Below are positions 23,148-38,747 of a stretch of DNA of 64,000 nucleotides, piece after piece. The DNA is from Strigamia acuminata (lineage: Eukaryota > Arthropoda > Chilopoda > Geophilomorpha > Linotaeniidae): NCBI GenBank assembly GCA_949358305.1, contig OX442314.1, positions 20,825,060 through 20,889,059 on the forward strand, read 5' to 3'. The notes below the pieces were generated by a model, which saw nothing but the letters and a program-made list of their open reading frames with translations, was not told the origin of the DNA and searched no databases. Numbering within the stretch: the first letter of the stretch is position 1; each line of letters begins with the position of its first letter. Both the position numbers and the translations under genes were made by a program.

Positions 23148-23956
23148 TCAAGCAGCCAGTCTTTCCAACTTAGCCTGTTTCAGTTCCTCTAATTCCTTCG
23201 CTCGTTGAGCTAAAAATTCTTTTCTTTCCTCAAGAAATTGTGCATAGTCTTCCGCATTCAACTCTTTCACCACTTTGATTCCGCACGAATGAGCGGTTCC
23301 AATCATCATGTAACACACCGATTTGAGCGACTTAATTTCCAATGTCGGATCTTTCTGCTTAATCTTAGCGATTTCATAGATATGCTTCAACGTAATTTTT
23401 CCAGCTACTTCTTCAGCTAAAATTCAAGTGAATAAAATGTTCAACTAAAAAACAACACCAAAACAATCAAAATACCTTGATGAGTTGCAGCCGTTTGACA
23501 CCCAGCGGCTTGTTTCAAGAAATAGGTACTCGGTGGTTGATGAATAGTCATTTCATAACTTCGATCAGGCTATAAAATATACCATAAATATTACATGTAT
23601 AATTTATTCTTAAAAATGTCACCTAAATGCATCAATTTATGTACGTTTACTCTGACTCTCGTGGGGAGAGGAATTCCTTCTTTAATATCGACTGTACGTT
23701 CATTAAAGTCTTTGCAGAATGCGGCTATATTAAGTCCTTTCTAAAAACATTAATAACACGAATTAAAAACTCGAATTTTTAATATTCCTTGCTCAAAAAA
23801 CATTCATATTTATACCTGACCAAGCATGGTGCCCAAAGGTGGACCGGCAGCGGCTTTACCAGCAGGAATATCAGTTTTAATTCTGTTTCCTGGCCATACA
23901 TTTTCTGGTTTCCGAAATTTGGATCCCATCGCTGTTCGAACTGCTTTAGCAGCCAT
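23148..23956 (-). CDS. MRPL11: Mitochondrial ribosomal protein uL11m
   Basis: A component of the L7/L12 stalk base of the mitochondrial large ribosomal subunit. Exons 23816-23956, 23651-23740, 23476-23569 and 23148-23416 join to 197 residues, close to the normal length of about 190. L11 hallmarks are present: [34 protein letters not shown], the [12 protein letters not shown] stretch and the C-terminal [12 protein letters not shown] rRNA-binding region. A charged, Lys/Glu-rich C-terminal helix follows, as in metazoan mitochondrial forms. The N terminus [16 protein letters not shown] is basic enough for mitochondrial targeting. It lies in the same orientation as BTBD10, 660 bases downstream of it; no function links the two. 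Confidence 0.95.
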
Positions 23957-24618
23957 ATTTTAAGTATCTTAAAGTACGTAGGTTTTTCAAACCGTGCCTA
24001 CAAACAACCGTGAACTGTAACTTGAATTCCGCTCTCTCGGTATCTGGTTTACAAAATTCCACTTTATTTTTTTTTAAATTGGAAATAATTTTATTCATTT
24101 TTTATTTAAATGGTGTTAGCGAATTAATTTTTAAATTTAAATATAGTTTTCTATTAAAATATCCGACAATAAAAGATACTTATTTACGACCACCGAGTCT
24201 AGACAAAGACCAGCACCAACTGAAATAATGACGCCATTCCCACCACCCAACCTTCCCAACTGATTTTTCTTCATATTATATTTTTATTGTTTTTGTTTTT
24301 ATTGAGAAAAAAATTTATTAAACTTACATTTTCGCCATTTGAAAAAAAGACAAAAAAAATCCACTTATTAAAAAGAAAATGTTGACTAGTAGTTGTAATC
24401 CAACAAGCAAAATATTAGAAAAAAAACCTGCATTTTTTTTTTTACAATGACAAAACCTTTTTTTTTTTCATTTAAAAATTATTTTAACAATAAAAAGCAC
24501 CGTTGGAAATGGATGGATATATAAACCAAACAGCCTCTTCCCGTTTTAATTCCCAGAAAATTTCCTGGAGACATTTAAATAGAATAGTTCAATTTGTTAG
24601 TTAAATAATAAAAAAGAA

Positions 24619-26549
<1,931 letters not shown>

Positions 26550-27365
26550 GGTCCAAAACCACTGTGTTAAAAGGTTAATTAGATTCAATTAAAATGCATA
26601 TTAAACAAAAATAATATTATAACATGTGAAAATGGCGTTAGGGTTATACTTTTCATTGCGCCTGTGTTTTTATTGGACCATTATCGTTATACTATTTTTA
26701 ATTACGACTTTTCATCCGTGCTCGGGACTTACGGGATTAATTTTTTTTAAAAATAGTATGTATTGATTGTTAATTCTCTGGGAAAATTTTGACGTTTGAA
26801 AAATCTTACTTCGAAAGAGCAAAACCGCATTCACACACCCGCACTCTATGATTTGGAGATTTGGAGTTTCTCTGAGTTTTGTAAAACTGCGCCGACTGGT
26901 GACGAGCGAAAATAAATAAAACAAAGACGTGCTGTTATACAGACTTCACTTTGGAGGTTTGCCAATCGCTCTATTCCACGCTTAAACTGCTTAAGACAGT
27001 TCGGAGAGGATCCGAATATTTTTCCACCTTTTTTCTGTTCCAGAATTTCGTATGGGAATGTATGAAATTTCCTTATTCACAAATTGAAGGAAGAAAATTT
27101 TCCAAAATTTGTCCACAGATGGCAATGTTATATTTGCCTGTGGGAAAAACCACTGAGTTGACCAGAGTTGACTCATGATGATCCGAGAACCTCACCTGCC
27201 AATTATGTACCACGAAAAACCAAACTTTACAAATGTAAATCCTTAAATCATGCGCATATTTTCCAAATACATGGAAATGCACATTCCTTTTTGAATAAAT
27301 TAAACAAACCTAAAATAAATCCATCAAAATTTGCATAAATTCGCGTAGAAATTATCAAATGCTTC

Positions 27366-27538
27366 CAGAGCCGGATTTTTGGTCGGTGGGGCCCTTCTCG
27401 CAGCCCAAAGAATTGGCAAAAAAATTTTTTTTTTAAAAAAAACCTTTCTTGACAATAAATTTTTGTTTTGGAATTCGGGGCCCCCTGCAGCCCGCATGGG
27501 GCCCATCCACTGCGAAAACCTATCTAAATCCGCTTCTG
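27366..27538. mobile_element. Short TIR-bounded non-autonomous element
   Basis: Left end CAGAGCCGGATTTTTGG and right end CTAAATCCGCTTCTG are imperfect inverted repeats (CAGAgcCGGATTT versus CAGAAGCGGATTT). The interior has GGGGCCC blocks and an A/T run. CAG-type ends suggest a hAT-like MITE. The flanks share only AATG, so the target duplication is not convincing. Confidence 0.45.
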
Positions 27539-28183
27539 AATGACAACTCAAATCGTACAAATTCTTGAATAAATTAATACGTAATGTCCTGAAAAATTCA
27601 TCTAAATCCACACTAGACTTATCGAATTTGTAAATCCCACACACGCGCCTCTCCCAACCCCATCGCACCGTCTGAATTTATTTCCACTTCAAAAGTTTAT
27701 CTCACTTTTATTTCAGCTGCAGTAACAAAAATAAAAATAAAAAAATAAAATTCGGGATTAAAATACTGAATAAATAAAAAAAAAAAAAAAAAATTATCTT
27801 CCACAAAATGTAAAAACCGAAAAAGTGTTAAATCCTCGGTTAAATCCCTTCAACAAACCTTCAATCGGATTATGATGCCACAGCCGGGGAACAGAAAGAT
27901 AACATTCCGTCACATAAACACCGAAACAGCTACATTGTGTGCAGCGTGCACAAACAAAGTGAAAAAATCAACCGGCTTGCATCGAAATGCGAATGATCTC
28001 CCCAATCCGGTCGAAAACATCCTGACCGCTCTCAAACAGCCCTCAATCAAGAGGGGGGAATAGGGAAATCGGGTTACCTTTCTCAACCCCCATCCAGATG
28101 CCTTCGGGTTTGGGACGCATGCCTTTGCTTTGAAAAAACTGACCAATTGGACAAGGATCCATAATTCCCGTCACTTCTCTCCC

Positions 28184-28205
28184 ATTGGCTGCCATTGGCT
28201 GCCAT
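28184..28205 (+). promoter_or_regulatory. Tandem inverted CCAAT boxes upstream of cyclin D
   Basis: ATTGG occurs twice 12 bases apart inside a repeated CCATTGGCTGCC unit. NF-Y sites of this kind are common in cell-cycle promoters; binding here is inferred. Confidence 0.35.
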
Positions 28206-28354
28206 TCAACTTCAAACTATTTGAAAGAGGAAAGAGGAGGGAGAACTGCGAGCACACTTCGCTTTTTCGTCAGCTGCAAATCAACATTCGCAAAGTGCTT
28301 CTTCAGCAACGAGCATCACAGTGGTGAAGCAAATTTTCCACACACATTGAACCC

Positions 28355-31300
28355 ATGGATCAACTGTATTGTCCAGAATTGACACACGAGATGGAAACAA
28401 ATCGAGCCAGAGCAGACAGAGCATTGTTTGATGACCCAAGGATAGTGCCTAATTTATTAACTTGTGAGAGAAAGTATCGTCCTGCGTGTGATTATCTAGT
28501 GAAGGTGCAAACCGACATCAAACAGCACATGAGGCGAGAAGTGGCTACATGGATGTTAGAGGTAAGTTATAAGAAAAGTTTGGGCTTCTCCACTTTCACT
28601 TTCATTTCATCTCTGCCCCACCTATACCTCTGGAATGTTGTTAGTCAGGTTGAGTAAATTCCTTTCCGAATTCGACCGATTTCCCACGTATTTTTATTTT
28701 TAAAGACAGAAATATAAATTTAAAAAGCAAAAAAAAATAAAATGTCTAGAAAATGTGTAACCCTTTTCCCCCAAAAAATGTTTTTGCTGTCAATAATTAC
28801 TAAAATCGATTTAATTTGTGATATTTTTAAGGTTTGTGAAGAAAAAGGATGCGAAGAAGTTGTTTTTCCTCTCTCTGTCAACCTTATGGATCGGTTTTTA
28901 TCCCTCGTCAACATCCACAGAAGTCAATTGCAGCTTCTTGCATCCGTCTGTCTCCTCGCAGCGTCGAAACTCCGACAAACGCGGTCGTTTTCAGTGGAGC
29001 AATTGTGCTATTACACAGACCATTCCGTCACACCTGAAGAACTAATTGTAAGTATACGAACCAAACCATTGTCCATTTCCAACCCCCCAAAAATCCAAAT
29101 CCTCTAATTTTGCACTAAAGCTCCTCTAGAAAACCCATTTCCCATAAACACTTAGTAATTGCCCAGTTAGAAGGAAATTAGATGCACGATTTCTCACCTC
29201 AACACTTGAAAAAAAAAAATTACCTCACAGTGAGCTATTTGAGTTTACTTGCGTCTTGTCAAAAACCCATTCGAGCACGATATGCGGGAATTTCCAGCAT
29301 CAAAACGCACCCAAGCACATGATTGATCTTCAACCACATTATGTTTGCTCACAAATTTTTCCCCAATTAAATTTTTCAGAGCTGGGAACTCCTGGTCCTC
29401 ACAAAACTCGGCTGGGACTTGGGATCTATTGTGGCGACTGATTTTGTGGACTACACTTTACACTCATTACAAAAACATGCAAAACTCGGCAGTAGAGTAC
29501 GCCAACACGCCTTCACGTTCATCAGTCTTTGTGCCATTGGTACGTATTAACATTTCGTTTTTATAATTGTATATTTCTTAAATAAGCGTCTCGGTTTGTG
29601 CTACTGATACGTAACACGTATATGCAAAGTGTGAGAACTACTGGAATTTAATCCATGCGTGAATCCTTTGAGGAAACAAAAAAAAGTTTAGATGACACTC
29701 CGATACAGAATAAGTTGGTAATTAAGAGTAATGGTGACGACTTGAAATAGAAGATTAACGTGTGGGAATTGCTTTGCTACGTCGCTCGTGAGGTTATTGC
29801 CTCTTTTTTCATTTCAAGGACTTTGCAAATGAGTGGATAGAACAATTACATAAACTAGTAAAAATTAGACGGGGGGAAAAAAAAAACTCGCTTTTTTACA
29901 AGGCCACGCGAAGGTATACAGTTGTGAGTATAAAGGATAACACTCCGGATGCATCGCCAAAAGGTTTAAATGCACTGTAAGTTGCAAGCTTACGTTATGC
30001 ACCTGTTGGCATCTTAAAGAAAAAGAAAGAGAACAAGAACGGATGCATTTAAATACATACTCAGTTTTCTCTCCTTCCTGTCTTTGGGGCATCTTCGTAA
30101 ATTCCTTTACGCCAGATGAAGAATAGGACCAATTACTCATAACCTGATCACAGGATGAAGCACTGTTATACACACCTACATATTGATGAGATTGAAATAA
30201 AAGGAAAAAAAAATCTTTTTTCTTTTGCATTTCCCCAATTCCACACTTTTATTCAGTTTTCTACTCGTATATATATTTCTTCAAAAAAGTATTTACGTAA
30301 CCTATTCACTATCGGGATCTAAAACCTTCATAAATCAGCAATAGTGTGTAAAATGCAGCTGCATCGGCAGACGGGGGTGGTGGAGGGTTTGGCGGTACAA
30401 TGAGCACGAGTATGTTGGCACACGTTCAAGAGAGTTGAGGACCCTTCATGCCTGTACTGGGCCGACCATATCAGACACACTAGCATAGCATATCTGCTGT
30501 TATTTACTTGTACTACCTCGCAGCTGTATGTAAATGAGGGGCACGTGCCATTGGTAAAACCAGCTGATCATTGCCTGCTTCTCCTTGCGCAGTTTACCTA
30601 TTAAATTCTTCTCTCCCTCTTACCGACATTTAATCAACTAGTATTCATCACAAACTAGTTACTTGACAAGTTACCTTCTTTTTTTCCATTATTATTATTC
30701 CCTTCCCCTATATGTATACCCAACCCAGACGGATATCCTTTATAATTTACCACGGCAAGTCATTTTTATTATGGCATTGTCGTATACAAGAAAAAACACT
30801 CCCGAAAAACATGGGGACCGATTCAGAAAGAAATAAAAGAAGCGTTTGACGATAATGTGATTACGAGGTGCGTTCAAATTGGTAAAGCAAATACTAAAAG
30901 TTTGCTAAATGCGCAGCAGATAAGTTAAGGAATATAACTTGAGTAGATTATGGCATTTGGCCGCACCTATATAATGTTTATAAGTGAAATAAATGAGGAT
31001 TTTTAGAAAACACACACACGGGATGCACTAATTCTGGTTGGAGTCTTGAAGACTGGAACTCTAAACAACATTTCCGTACAAATAACCGGATACCCATAGT
31101 AGACGTTGATGTTTACCCCCTCTCTTTTCCCTTCCGATGCGTAGGTGTACACACCCCCAACTCATTATCATAACTTCCTAACACTCCCAAGTAGACACCA
31201 TGGCTCAGTGAAGGCACGTGCTCCTTGCGAACACCCCCTCTAGTATTGTGTCGCAGCCTCCCTTCCTTTTCCTCCATATTGCTCCAGCTGTAAGGCAAGG

Positions 31301-34300
31301 CGGGCCATGGAAATTAGTGCTTTTCATCATCACCAGGTGGTCACATTAGTTTTTCTAACCCCCACTAGTGGGTCTATATAGATGGTAATTCCGGCTATGA
31401 GGTCTAAAACTGGAACTTGAAAGTATTAGTAAACGAGTTGAGCCGATGTTGATACTTGAATAACACTTTCCACATGCACCATTAGTCGCATTAATTTTGC
31501 TGGGAATTAAGGTTTGCACATTCCGATGACCAAGAAAGGAGTTTTTCACTTTTTCTGCAATCTGAAGTGACAAAACGACTGGGAATCAATTTGTTTAGTA
31601 TCTAAAATTTAGAATTTAATTTCATGTTTTTTGTGTTGTTTATAAAATTGCTAAAAAAAAAGGGGGGTGAAATCAATTTTCGAAACAATGTTCTAGTCGT
31701 GCATATGTTTTCGATCAATAGACGGCATCTGGTAGTAAAACTGAATGCAAAATAATGATGCAGTGCTTGATCAACCAACCAAACTGAAGCCATTTTGCTT
31801 CATGTTGGAGACACATTCAACCCATGCCTTATTGTTTACCCGCATACGCCACCTGTCGTAAGCTGTAATTAGAACATGCAATGGATGTATTATGGAACTT
31901 TATCGTTATTCCACAATAATATTGAGAAAAAACATGCGCCAATAAAAAGTATGAAAACAAAAAAAAATACACTTTTACTTTCTTTTGTTGTGTAATGACT
32001 TATTAGAAATTATCTAAAGGTTTTTTTAAAAAAAAATAAAGTACAGATGAGTTTGCAGCTGTTAGGCCTAACCTAGAAAGGGTACTAATATTCCATCTGC
32101 TACACACTTACACCACATATCAAATACATTTTTTTTCTTCCTCACGGTTTCTTTAACTGTCTTATTAAACGCCACATGTCACTTCTTCATTTCACTTAAG
32201 GTGAAGGGGACATCAAACCCTACTAATGTTATTCTTGTATAAACTATCTTCAGATAACACTGGTGTATCTTGATGGTTCAAGTAATTATCCAAGTGCCAG
32301 TTGTTTTCTTTTAATTTGAACTTATTTTATCACTTTGATCAACATTAATTAACTTTCAGCTGCAATTTATAGTTCCTTTTAATCCACTGTGGTCAATCTG
32401 TATCTCAAATCCCCTTAAGCTTATAAACAAAGACATTGTTTGTTAATTAATTAAATAAATTCATACTTTATAATAGGGATCATTCATGTCAAGTTGTAAA
32501 ATAACACATACATGTGTTTTGACACGAGTTACATACATTTTTACATAGTTTTTCTACAAATTCTAACCGTTCTTTAGAAAAACTACATCATTACGCAATC
32601 TACAAGCACAGAAGTATTATTGATGATGTAATTGACCTACAATTCAATGCAATACATCATTAAATTTAAAACCTTTAAAATTATTTTACTTCTAAACAAA
32701 AAATAAATAAAAAAATAAATAAAACTTTGGAGTGTTGAACAAAATTATAAAGATAATAAACCCTTTAAAGATGGCTACTCTGTTGCTAGCAATACGAGCG
32801 ATTTTTTCCTTCAGAACAGCTGTATGATAATGAGGAAGCTGAGCAGGTGATTGTAGCAGAGGGCCTTTTAAAAATGGCGGCACACCCGAGCCATGCGCTT
32901 CCTGCACACTCCACTACATCGCCCCTCGCCCCCCTTTTTTCTCCATGCTTCATAGATTTCGAGGGGAATGAATTCCTTTATATGATAAAAGTCAGATAGT
33001 GAGTGATACATCTGCGCCGGAATGACCTGACTTATCTATTATTATAGCTGAACATGGACCAATTCAAATTTTCATACCCCATGCCGATACATTCTATTTT
33101 TATCATTACATTTTAGAATAAAGCTGTATAAGTGTCACTACTGTTCTCATGTTGAATGGGTTACGTATTTTCTCATAGATATTGTTTAATATTCAGAATG
33201 AATTCAGTAGTTAGGTTGGAAATGTCAATTCCATCAAAGTCAACCCACCCACCTTTGAATGCAATTTTCATTCCCAGAGACCATGTTGAATAGAGTAAAA
33301 GAATTCACACCTCAGTGAATGAAAAGTCATTCCTTCACCCGTGAGAAACACACCTCGCCTAATATTCTCGACAATGTGTTCTAAGCGCAACAATGCGGCG
33401 CTATATGAGCCATGTTCACACAGGAATATCTTGTTGGCTCAATTTTCCTTCGATTTTGATTTGAAATTTTTTTTTAAATATTTTTCTTTTATTAATATTT
33501 TTCTTTTATTAATATTTTTCTTTTCTTTTTTTTCTTTTATAGAATGCCAGTTTTTAATCTACACTCCCTCCATCATTGCTGGAGCAAGCATAGCTGCAGC
33601 TATAAATGGTCTCCATTCTGGTCAAAATGAGTTATTAGAAAGCACACTAAATCATCTTCAATCAACTCTCTGTCTCGATCAGGTAAATTACTATCTTATT
33701 TTCTTTTTTAAAAAATAAAAATAGATTCAGTTTTAAAAAACGGCACTAGATGGCATTACATGATCAATTCAAAATAATTTGCACTATTTTAAAATGACCA
33801 ATCTTATCAAGCATGAGAGAATAATTGATTAATAGTTATGGGATGAACAAGTTGAATATGTTTGGTCAAAATGGGTTTTTAGCAGCTACTTTTTTTGTGG
33901 TTTTAACAAAATAAATAGTCAGACGGAGCATCCTTTTAACCACAGGAATATTAGGGATCAAAGTTTACGCCCGTCACCTTCAACGAACAGATAGTTGTGT
34001 TTGAAACTCAGATCAGTTTAAATTTTCATCATTAGTTTATTAGGTTTTAATTGAATGCTCAGCAAACTTACTGTGCACGTTATCGTCCAAATGAGATGGT
34101 AAAAATTAAATTAAAAGTAGAAGAGTATATACCGTATGATAACGGTGTATAACATTCCGTTAGACTATTTTATCTTTACTTTGAATAAAAATGTCCAAAT
34201 TAAAATTAAAAAAAATAAGACCAAATCATATAATTTCCTCCCCAAACTTAGTTTAACATTTATATAGTGTAAACTAAATTGTTTATATTGTGAATTACGC

Positions 34301-35051
34301 AATAAAAACAACCCGTTACCAGTGGTCTAGCACCCAGCAATTAGCAGCTAACGGTTACACAAAGGTTTTAGGAAAACAAAAGATCATCATCACCTGCATG
34401 AATTTAATAATTGGTCAAGAGGAGGAAAATGGGAAATAACATCCGAGTGCATCAGTATGAGATCACACCAGCTGTCTCGTGAGACAATAAATGCAACAGC
34501 TGGTTATTCAAGCGCCGAGACCCCAGGGGGTGAATGACTCGAGATGGACCCGTCCTAATAATATTGACCATGACTATGAGGAATAAAATACCGACAGATG
34601 TCTTTAACATTAAAACACACGATACAGCTTGGAAAGTGGTCCAAAAATCATCTGCCCTGCCAGTAATTGAGATAAAAAAAATGCGACAAAAAGCAACCTG
34701 AGATTGAATTTTGAAAGCCCAAGGGTTATTGCTAATGAATACAGTATTACCTTAATTGCAAATTGCAAACTCCTTTTTTCGTGCACTATTAATGTGTTTT
34801 AAATTTTTATATCAATTAAATTAATTTTTAAATTTTTTTTTTTTTTTTTAAAGAATTTACTTCAGAGATGCAGCAATGAAATTGAAGAATTACTAACATC
34901 GAGTGTAATGACGCTTCAACAACCGCCAAATAATGGTAAAAATTCAAATTCCATGACACCAGTGAACAAAATGGCATCAACTCTATCACCAATACCTTCT
35001 GAAATAAGTCAACCAGAAACCCCTACTGATGTGCAAGATGTCCATTTTTAG
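28355..35051 (+). CDS. CycD: G1/S-specific cyclin D
   Basis: D-type cyclins activate CDK4/6 to phosphorylate retinoblastoma protein. Exons 28355-28561, 28832-29047, 29380-29539, 33543-33682 and 34854-35051 join to 306 residues. The Rb-binding LxCxE motif is at residues 4-8 (LYCPE). The cyclin box includes MRREVATWMLEVCEE, VFPLSVNLMDRFLS, QLQLLASVCLLAASKL, TDHSVTPEELISWELLVL and HAFTFISLCA. The C terminus ends PETPTDVQDVHF, matching the conserved phospho-Thr degron of vertebrate cyclin D (TPTDV). Intron 3 is about 4 kb while the others are 270-1200 bases. The neighbour BTBD10 is transcribed divergently. Nothing suggests a defect. Confidence 0.95.
29540..33542. other. CycD: Large intron 3 of cyclin D
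   Basis: 4 kb with no exon or complete transposon that I can recognise. Several stretches (about 30350-30600, 31100-31350, 32880-32950) are less AT-rich than typical intron here and could be regulatory, but no motif is decisive. Confidence 0.4.
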
Positions 35052-36060
35052 CAAACATTTAATTCCCATCAAATTATATATTTTTATAATTATTACGACA
35101 AAAATGTTATATCATATTTTATTTAAAAAAATAAGTGAAAAAAAAAGTTGTTTTTTTTGTTTTTTAAAACGTGAAAATATGGAGTATTCACGTCAGGAAA
35201 GTCCAAAGAGGATGATGTTTCTAATACATTTTATATAATATTCATGCACTTTTGTTTCTTGTACATGTAATGTAAATATTACGCACAGCTCATAGTCATT
35301 TATCATGTACAGAGTATAGAAGAAAAGAAAAACACAAATTTTAATTTTTATAATGTTTATAACAATTTAGTTAGTGAAAAATTATCTGCAGTTTTAAACT
35401 ACACCAACGAATCTTCTTTTCTATAGGCAAATGTCTGCCATTTTACTAGTCTAGCACAAACGTCAAAATGTGCACTAAAAATTGTATAAATTCAAAAAAA
35501 AAAAAAAAAAAAAACTAAAACAAAAGTCAACCTCTGAATCAATATATGCCCCAAAAACAATTTAAACGAAACCAAAGTAATTTCCAGTATTTATAACCTG
35601 TATGGGAAGATTCCCATGTGGTCGTTCCCACCAATTGTTGTGTGATCGCTGGATTCACAAGGAAAGGAAGTGAAAAAGGAAAGGAAAAAACCATTAGCAT
35701 ATCTTGCCATACATTCATTTCAACAATCACTTAATGTAATTCATTTTTTTTAGATGTTTATATTTTTCTATTCTCCATCACTTTGTAAATAAATTTTAAA
35801 TACCAATTTTAAATCTTTGTTTATTTATTTATTATTTTTTTTCCGGTTCGGCAAACGAACACCTGTTAAGTCTCACGAAGAATCATTAATACAGTGAGAA
35901 AAAAAGCAGCTCACGCTAAGTTTCTATTCTTTTTTGTTTTTAACCTTAAATGATTATTTCATTGTCATAACAACGCCAATCGTATTAAAAGTTACTATGA
36001 CATTAAACGAGTAAATATAATTAAAAAAGAAAACAGTCAAACTTACATTTCAAACTGAAA
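35052..36060. other. Cyclin D 3' UTR and intergenic spacer
   Basis: AT-rich, with an A-run at 35497-35514. No gene was seen. Confidence 0.45.
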
Positions 36061-38747
36061 ATGTTGTCGAAAGGATACGGACAGGACCAAAGTGGATTCC
36101 TAGTGACGAGTGAAGGAATTCCAAAATCTGCAAGCCACTACAAACCAGGTATCAATAATTAATAATTTCACCTTTAGTTTGGTTTAATTTTCATTAATTT
36201 AGCGACTTTTTTTTGTTATATTGGATTAGTTAAGAAAAAAACAGAATTGATACAATTCGGCCATAAAGATCAGAAGAAAGTGGATCAACTTTCCGATCTA
36301 ATAAGATCAGAAGTAAAAGCTGCGAAAAGTGAAGAAGAGAAAGTTCAATCTCCATGGGCTAAGGTTGGAATACCCGGATTAGATCACGTTGTTGACAAGC
36401 AAAAGCATGCAATTAATAGATGTTTCTGGGGGCTTATTGTATTGGCATGTCTAGCTGTATGCGTTTATCAAATTTACACCCGAATAGATTTGTTTTTGCA
36501 ATACCCGGTCGCTGCTGATATTCGTGTTGCACAAAATAAAAGCATGAAATTTCCACAAATAACTATTTGTTCTGCTGACACTCCTGACTTGGTTAAATTG
36601 AAGGAGAGATACAGTAAAGCGAATCCTCAAACACAAAATGATCTTGATTCGATTGATTTGGCCCAACTGGTCGGTTTCGAAAAACTTGCTGCAAACGATA
36701 TATGGGAAATGACTAAAATCCCTCCTTTCGGCGATAAATTAACTATGCAGGTATTTTTGTTTAAATAATTGCCTATAATTTGTGTTTTCACCGTTTACAT
36801 TTTGTTTGTGGCGTTAGGAAACTGTCGGCAGGGATGAGACATACGCCGTTGAAGTCGTCGATAAGCCGACAATTAATGGCGTCTGCAAAGTATTGAAAGT
36901 AGGTAAGATCGTAGAGAGAGAGAAAAAAATAGAAATTAAAATTAGAAAGTAACCTAAACTAACTCAAGTCAAATTTTATATCCTGTCTTAGTGGATGATA
37001 TTAGCTATTACGGCCCATCAACTGAACTGAAAATTGAAATAAATTCATCAATCACTCAAATAGGACAAAACGCATTTTGGGTAGGTCTAGAAATAACTGT
37101 TGGTCAAATCACAATCATTTGTAAGAAAGTCGGTATGGTTGTTATTTGGATCTGGTTTGGTGGGTGAATAGTTAAACAAATAGTTTCTAATTGCCTTGAA
37201 AAACTGCAAAGTCGGGTGCCATTTTTATTGTTGTGTTCCTGCATAGATATCTTTCATCTGAATGAACACCTGGTTCAAAATTACATGTGTGAGGTCACAT
37301 GTGCCAAAAATAATTAACATATGCATACAATATTAACAAAACAGTACAGAGATTGGCAAACAAAATAGAATAGGACTTTTCATTCGTTATTATAAATAAC
37401 GGGACAAATTACTCCTCAATAAGCAAGTAATAGTCGCAATGATCCAAAATTACATAACAAATCAAAGAACAATGCACGTCACACATGACCGTAATGATGT
37501 GACATTTATGATGAAAAATACTTGATCACAATCCAATAGGTATGAAACCACTGTAAACAAGAACTGGAAATGGGAGTAATGAATTAAGTTTACCGAATTT
37601 TCGGATGAATTAGCCCTTCCAGTGGCGTAACAATTGCGGTTGCAGTGCATGTACTTGTAATTGACACGGACCCAAAGTGTTTTCTTAAATAAATGTAGCA
37701 ACGGCTCTGCTAAAGGACCCACAGACTCTCTGCTATATCAATGAAATTATCTCGAGGAAGGCAACAATAAAAATACGATACCTTAGTAATATTAGAAAGT
37801 TCTTGTTGTACTAATGGCCACTGTTTTTCATGCAAAGGTGACGCTGGAAATGGACGGGGATCAGCCAAACTTCAAATCAATGTTGCCAATACCCTATGGA
37901 CACAATATGGGAATTTCAATTAAACTCAAACAAGTAATGCATCTTTTGTTAATAGTAAATATAGCAATTAAAATCTGATCCAATCAGTTTCAAGCTCTCA
38001 ATACTCCTGCTCATCAGTGTGTAGACGCAGCCACATCAATAAACTGCTTGAATTTGTGTCTGATCAGACTGCAAATAAAAGACGTCTCGTGCAAGTTAGT
38101 TTTATTAATCTAGACGCGGATGGATCTACATTGAAACTAATGAAGCTTAAGCTTCAAGCCCCTTTAATCCCAGAGGGGCTCTAGAAGCAACTTTACACTA
38201 CACTGCTTAAAATTTTGGGTCTAAAAGTGTCATTCAATACAAAATCATATTTTGTTCAGCAGTTGGCAACGGATTATAGAGTGGTTCAATTATCCTTTGA
38301 GTCCCTAAGACAGTTCAAGCTTTAGGGTCCCAAAAATGTAGATCTGTCCATTTTAACCATTGAAAGTTTATTAAAATAAACATTGATTATTGCAGATTAC
38401 CATTTATGAAGCGTAATAACCTCAAAATGTGTGTGACGGCTGCAGAAGCTATCGAAACCTACTCAAAAGTCCAAGAATTGATTTACAACCTTAATCTATC
38501 GATGTGCAATTGCTTGCCAAAGTGTTATTATAACTTGTACACAGCAAGTCGAGAAATATTTGAGGTGAAGAGAGAGAAAACGACCTTGTTCTTTTACTAT
38601 TCTACAAATCAGATTGAAATACTGCACCAATCATTCGAATATTCATTATTTTCCTTGCTGTGTGACATTGGAGGAAATTTAGGATTGTATCTCGGTTTAT
38701 CGATTTTATCCTTATTCGAAATATTCGAATCGTTGAACAAAATTTAA
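36061..38747 (+). CDS. DEG/ENaC (pickpocket-type) sodium channel subunit
   Basis: DEG/ENaC subunits form trimeric, amiloride-sensitive sodium channels. Exons 36061-36148, 36230-36750, 36818-36902, 36992-37080, 37838-37933, 37988-38094 and 38396-38747 join to 445 residues, compact for a family usually 500-700 long. TM1 is FWGLIVLACLAVCVYQIY, followed by the family motif FPQITICS. The extracellular part contains the conserved cysteine pattern (INCLNLCLI, CNCLPKCYYNLYT). TM2 is SLLCDIGGNLGLYLGLSILS, with GLS at the position of the GxS selectivity filter, then FEIFESL. The finger region is short, explaining the length. The C terminus stops just after TM2, so no PY motif or long regulatory tail exists. 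The ligand or stimulus cannot be predicted. Confidence 0.9.

Larger units (their letters stand above)
26550..28354. other. Divergent intergenic region between BTBD10 and cyclin D
   Basis: Contains the short TIR element at 27366-27538, an A-run at 27777-27793 and, near 28184-28205, the 12-base unit CCATTGGCTGCC occurring almost twice in tandem (inverted CCAAT boxes) 150 bases before the cyclin D ATG. The ORFs in this stretch look random. Confidence 0.5.

Noticed and set aside
29865-30230. 121-residue minus-strand ORF in the cyclin D intron
   Set aside because: No recognisable domain or gene structure.
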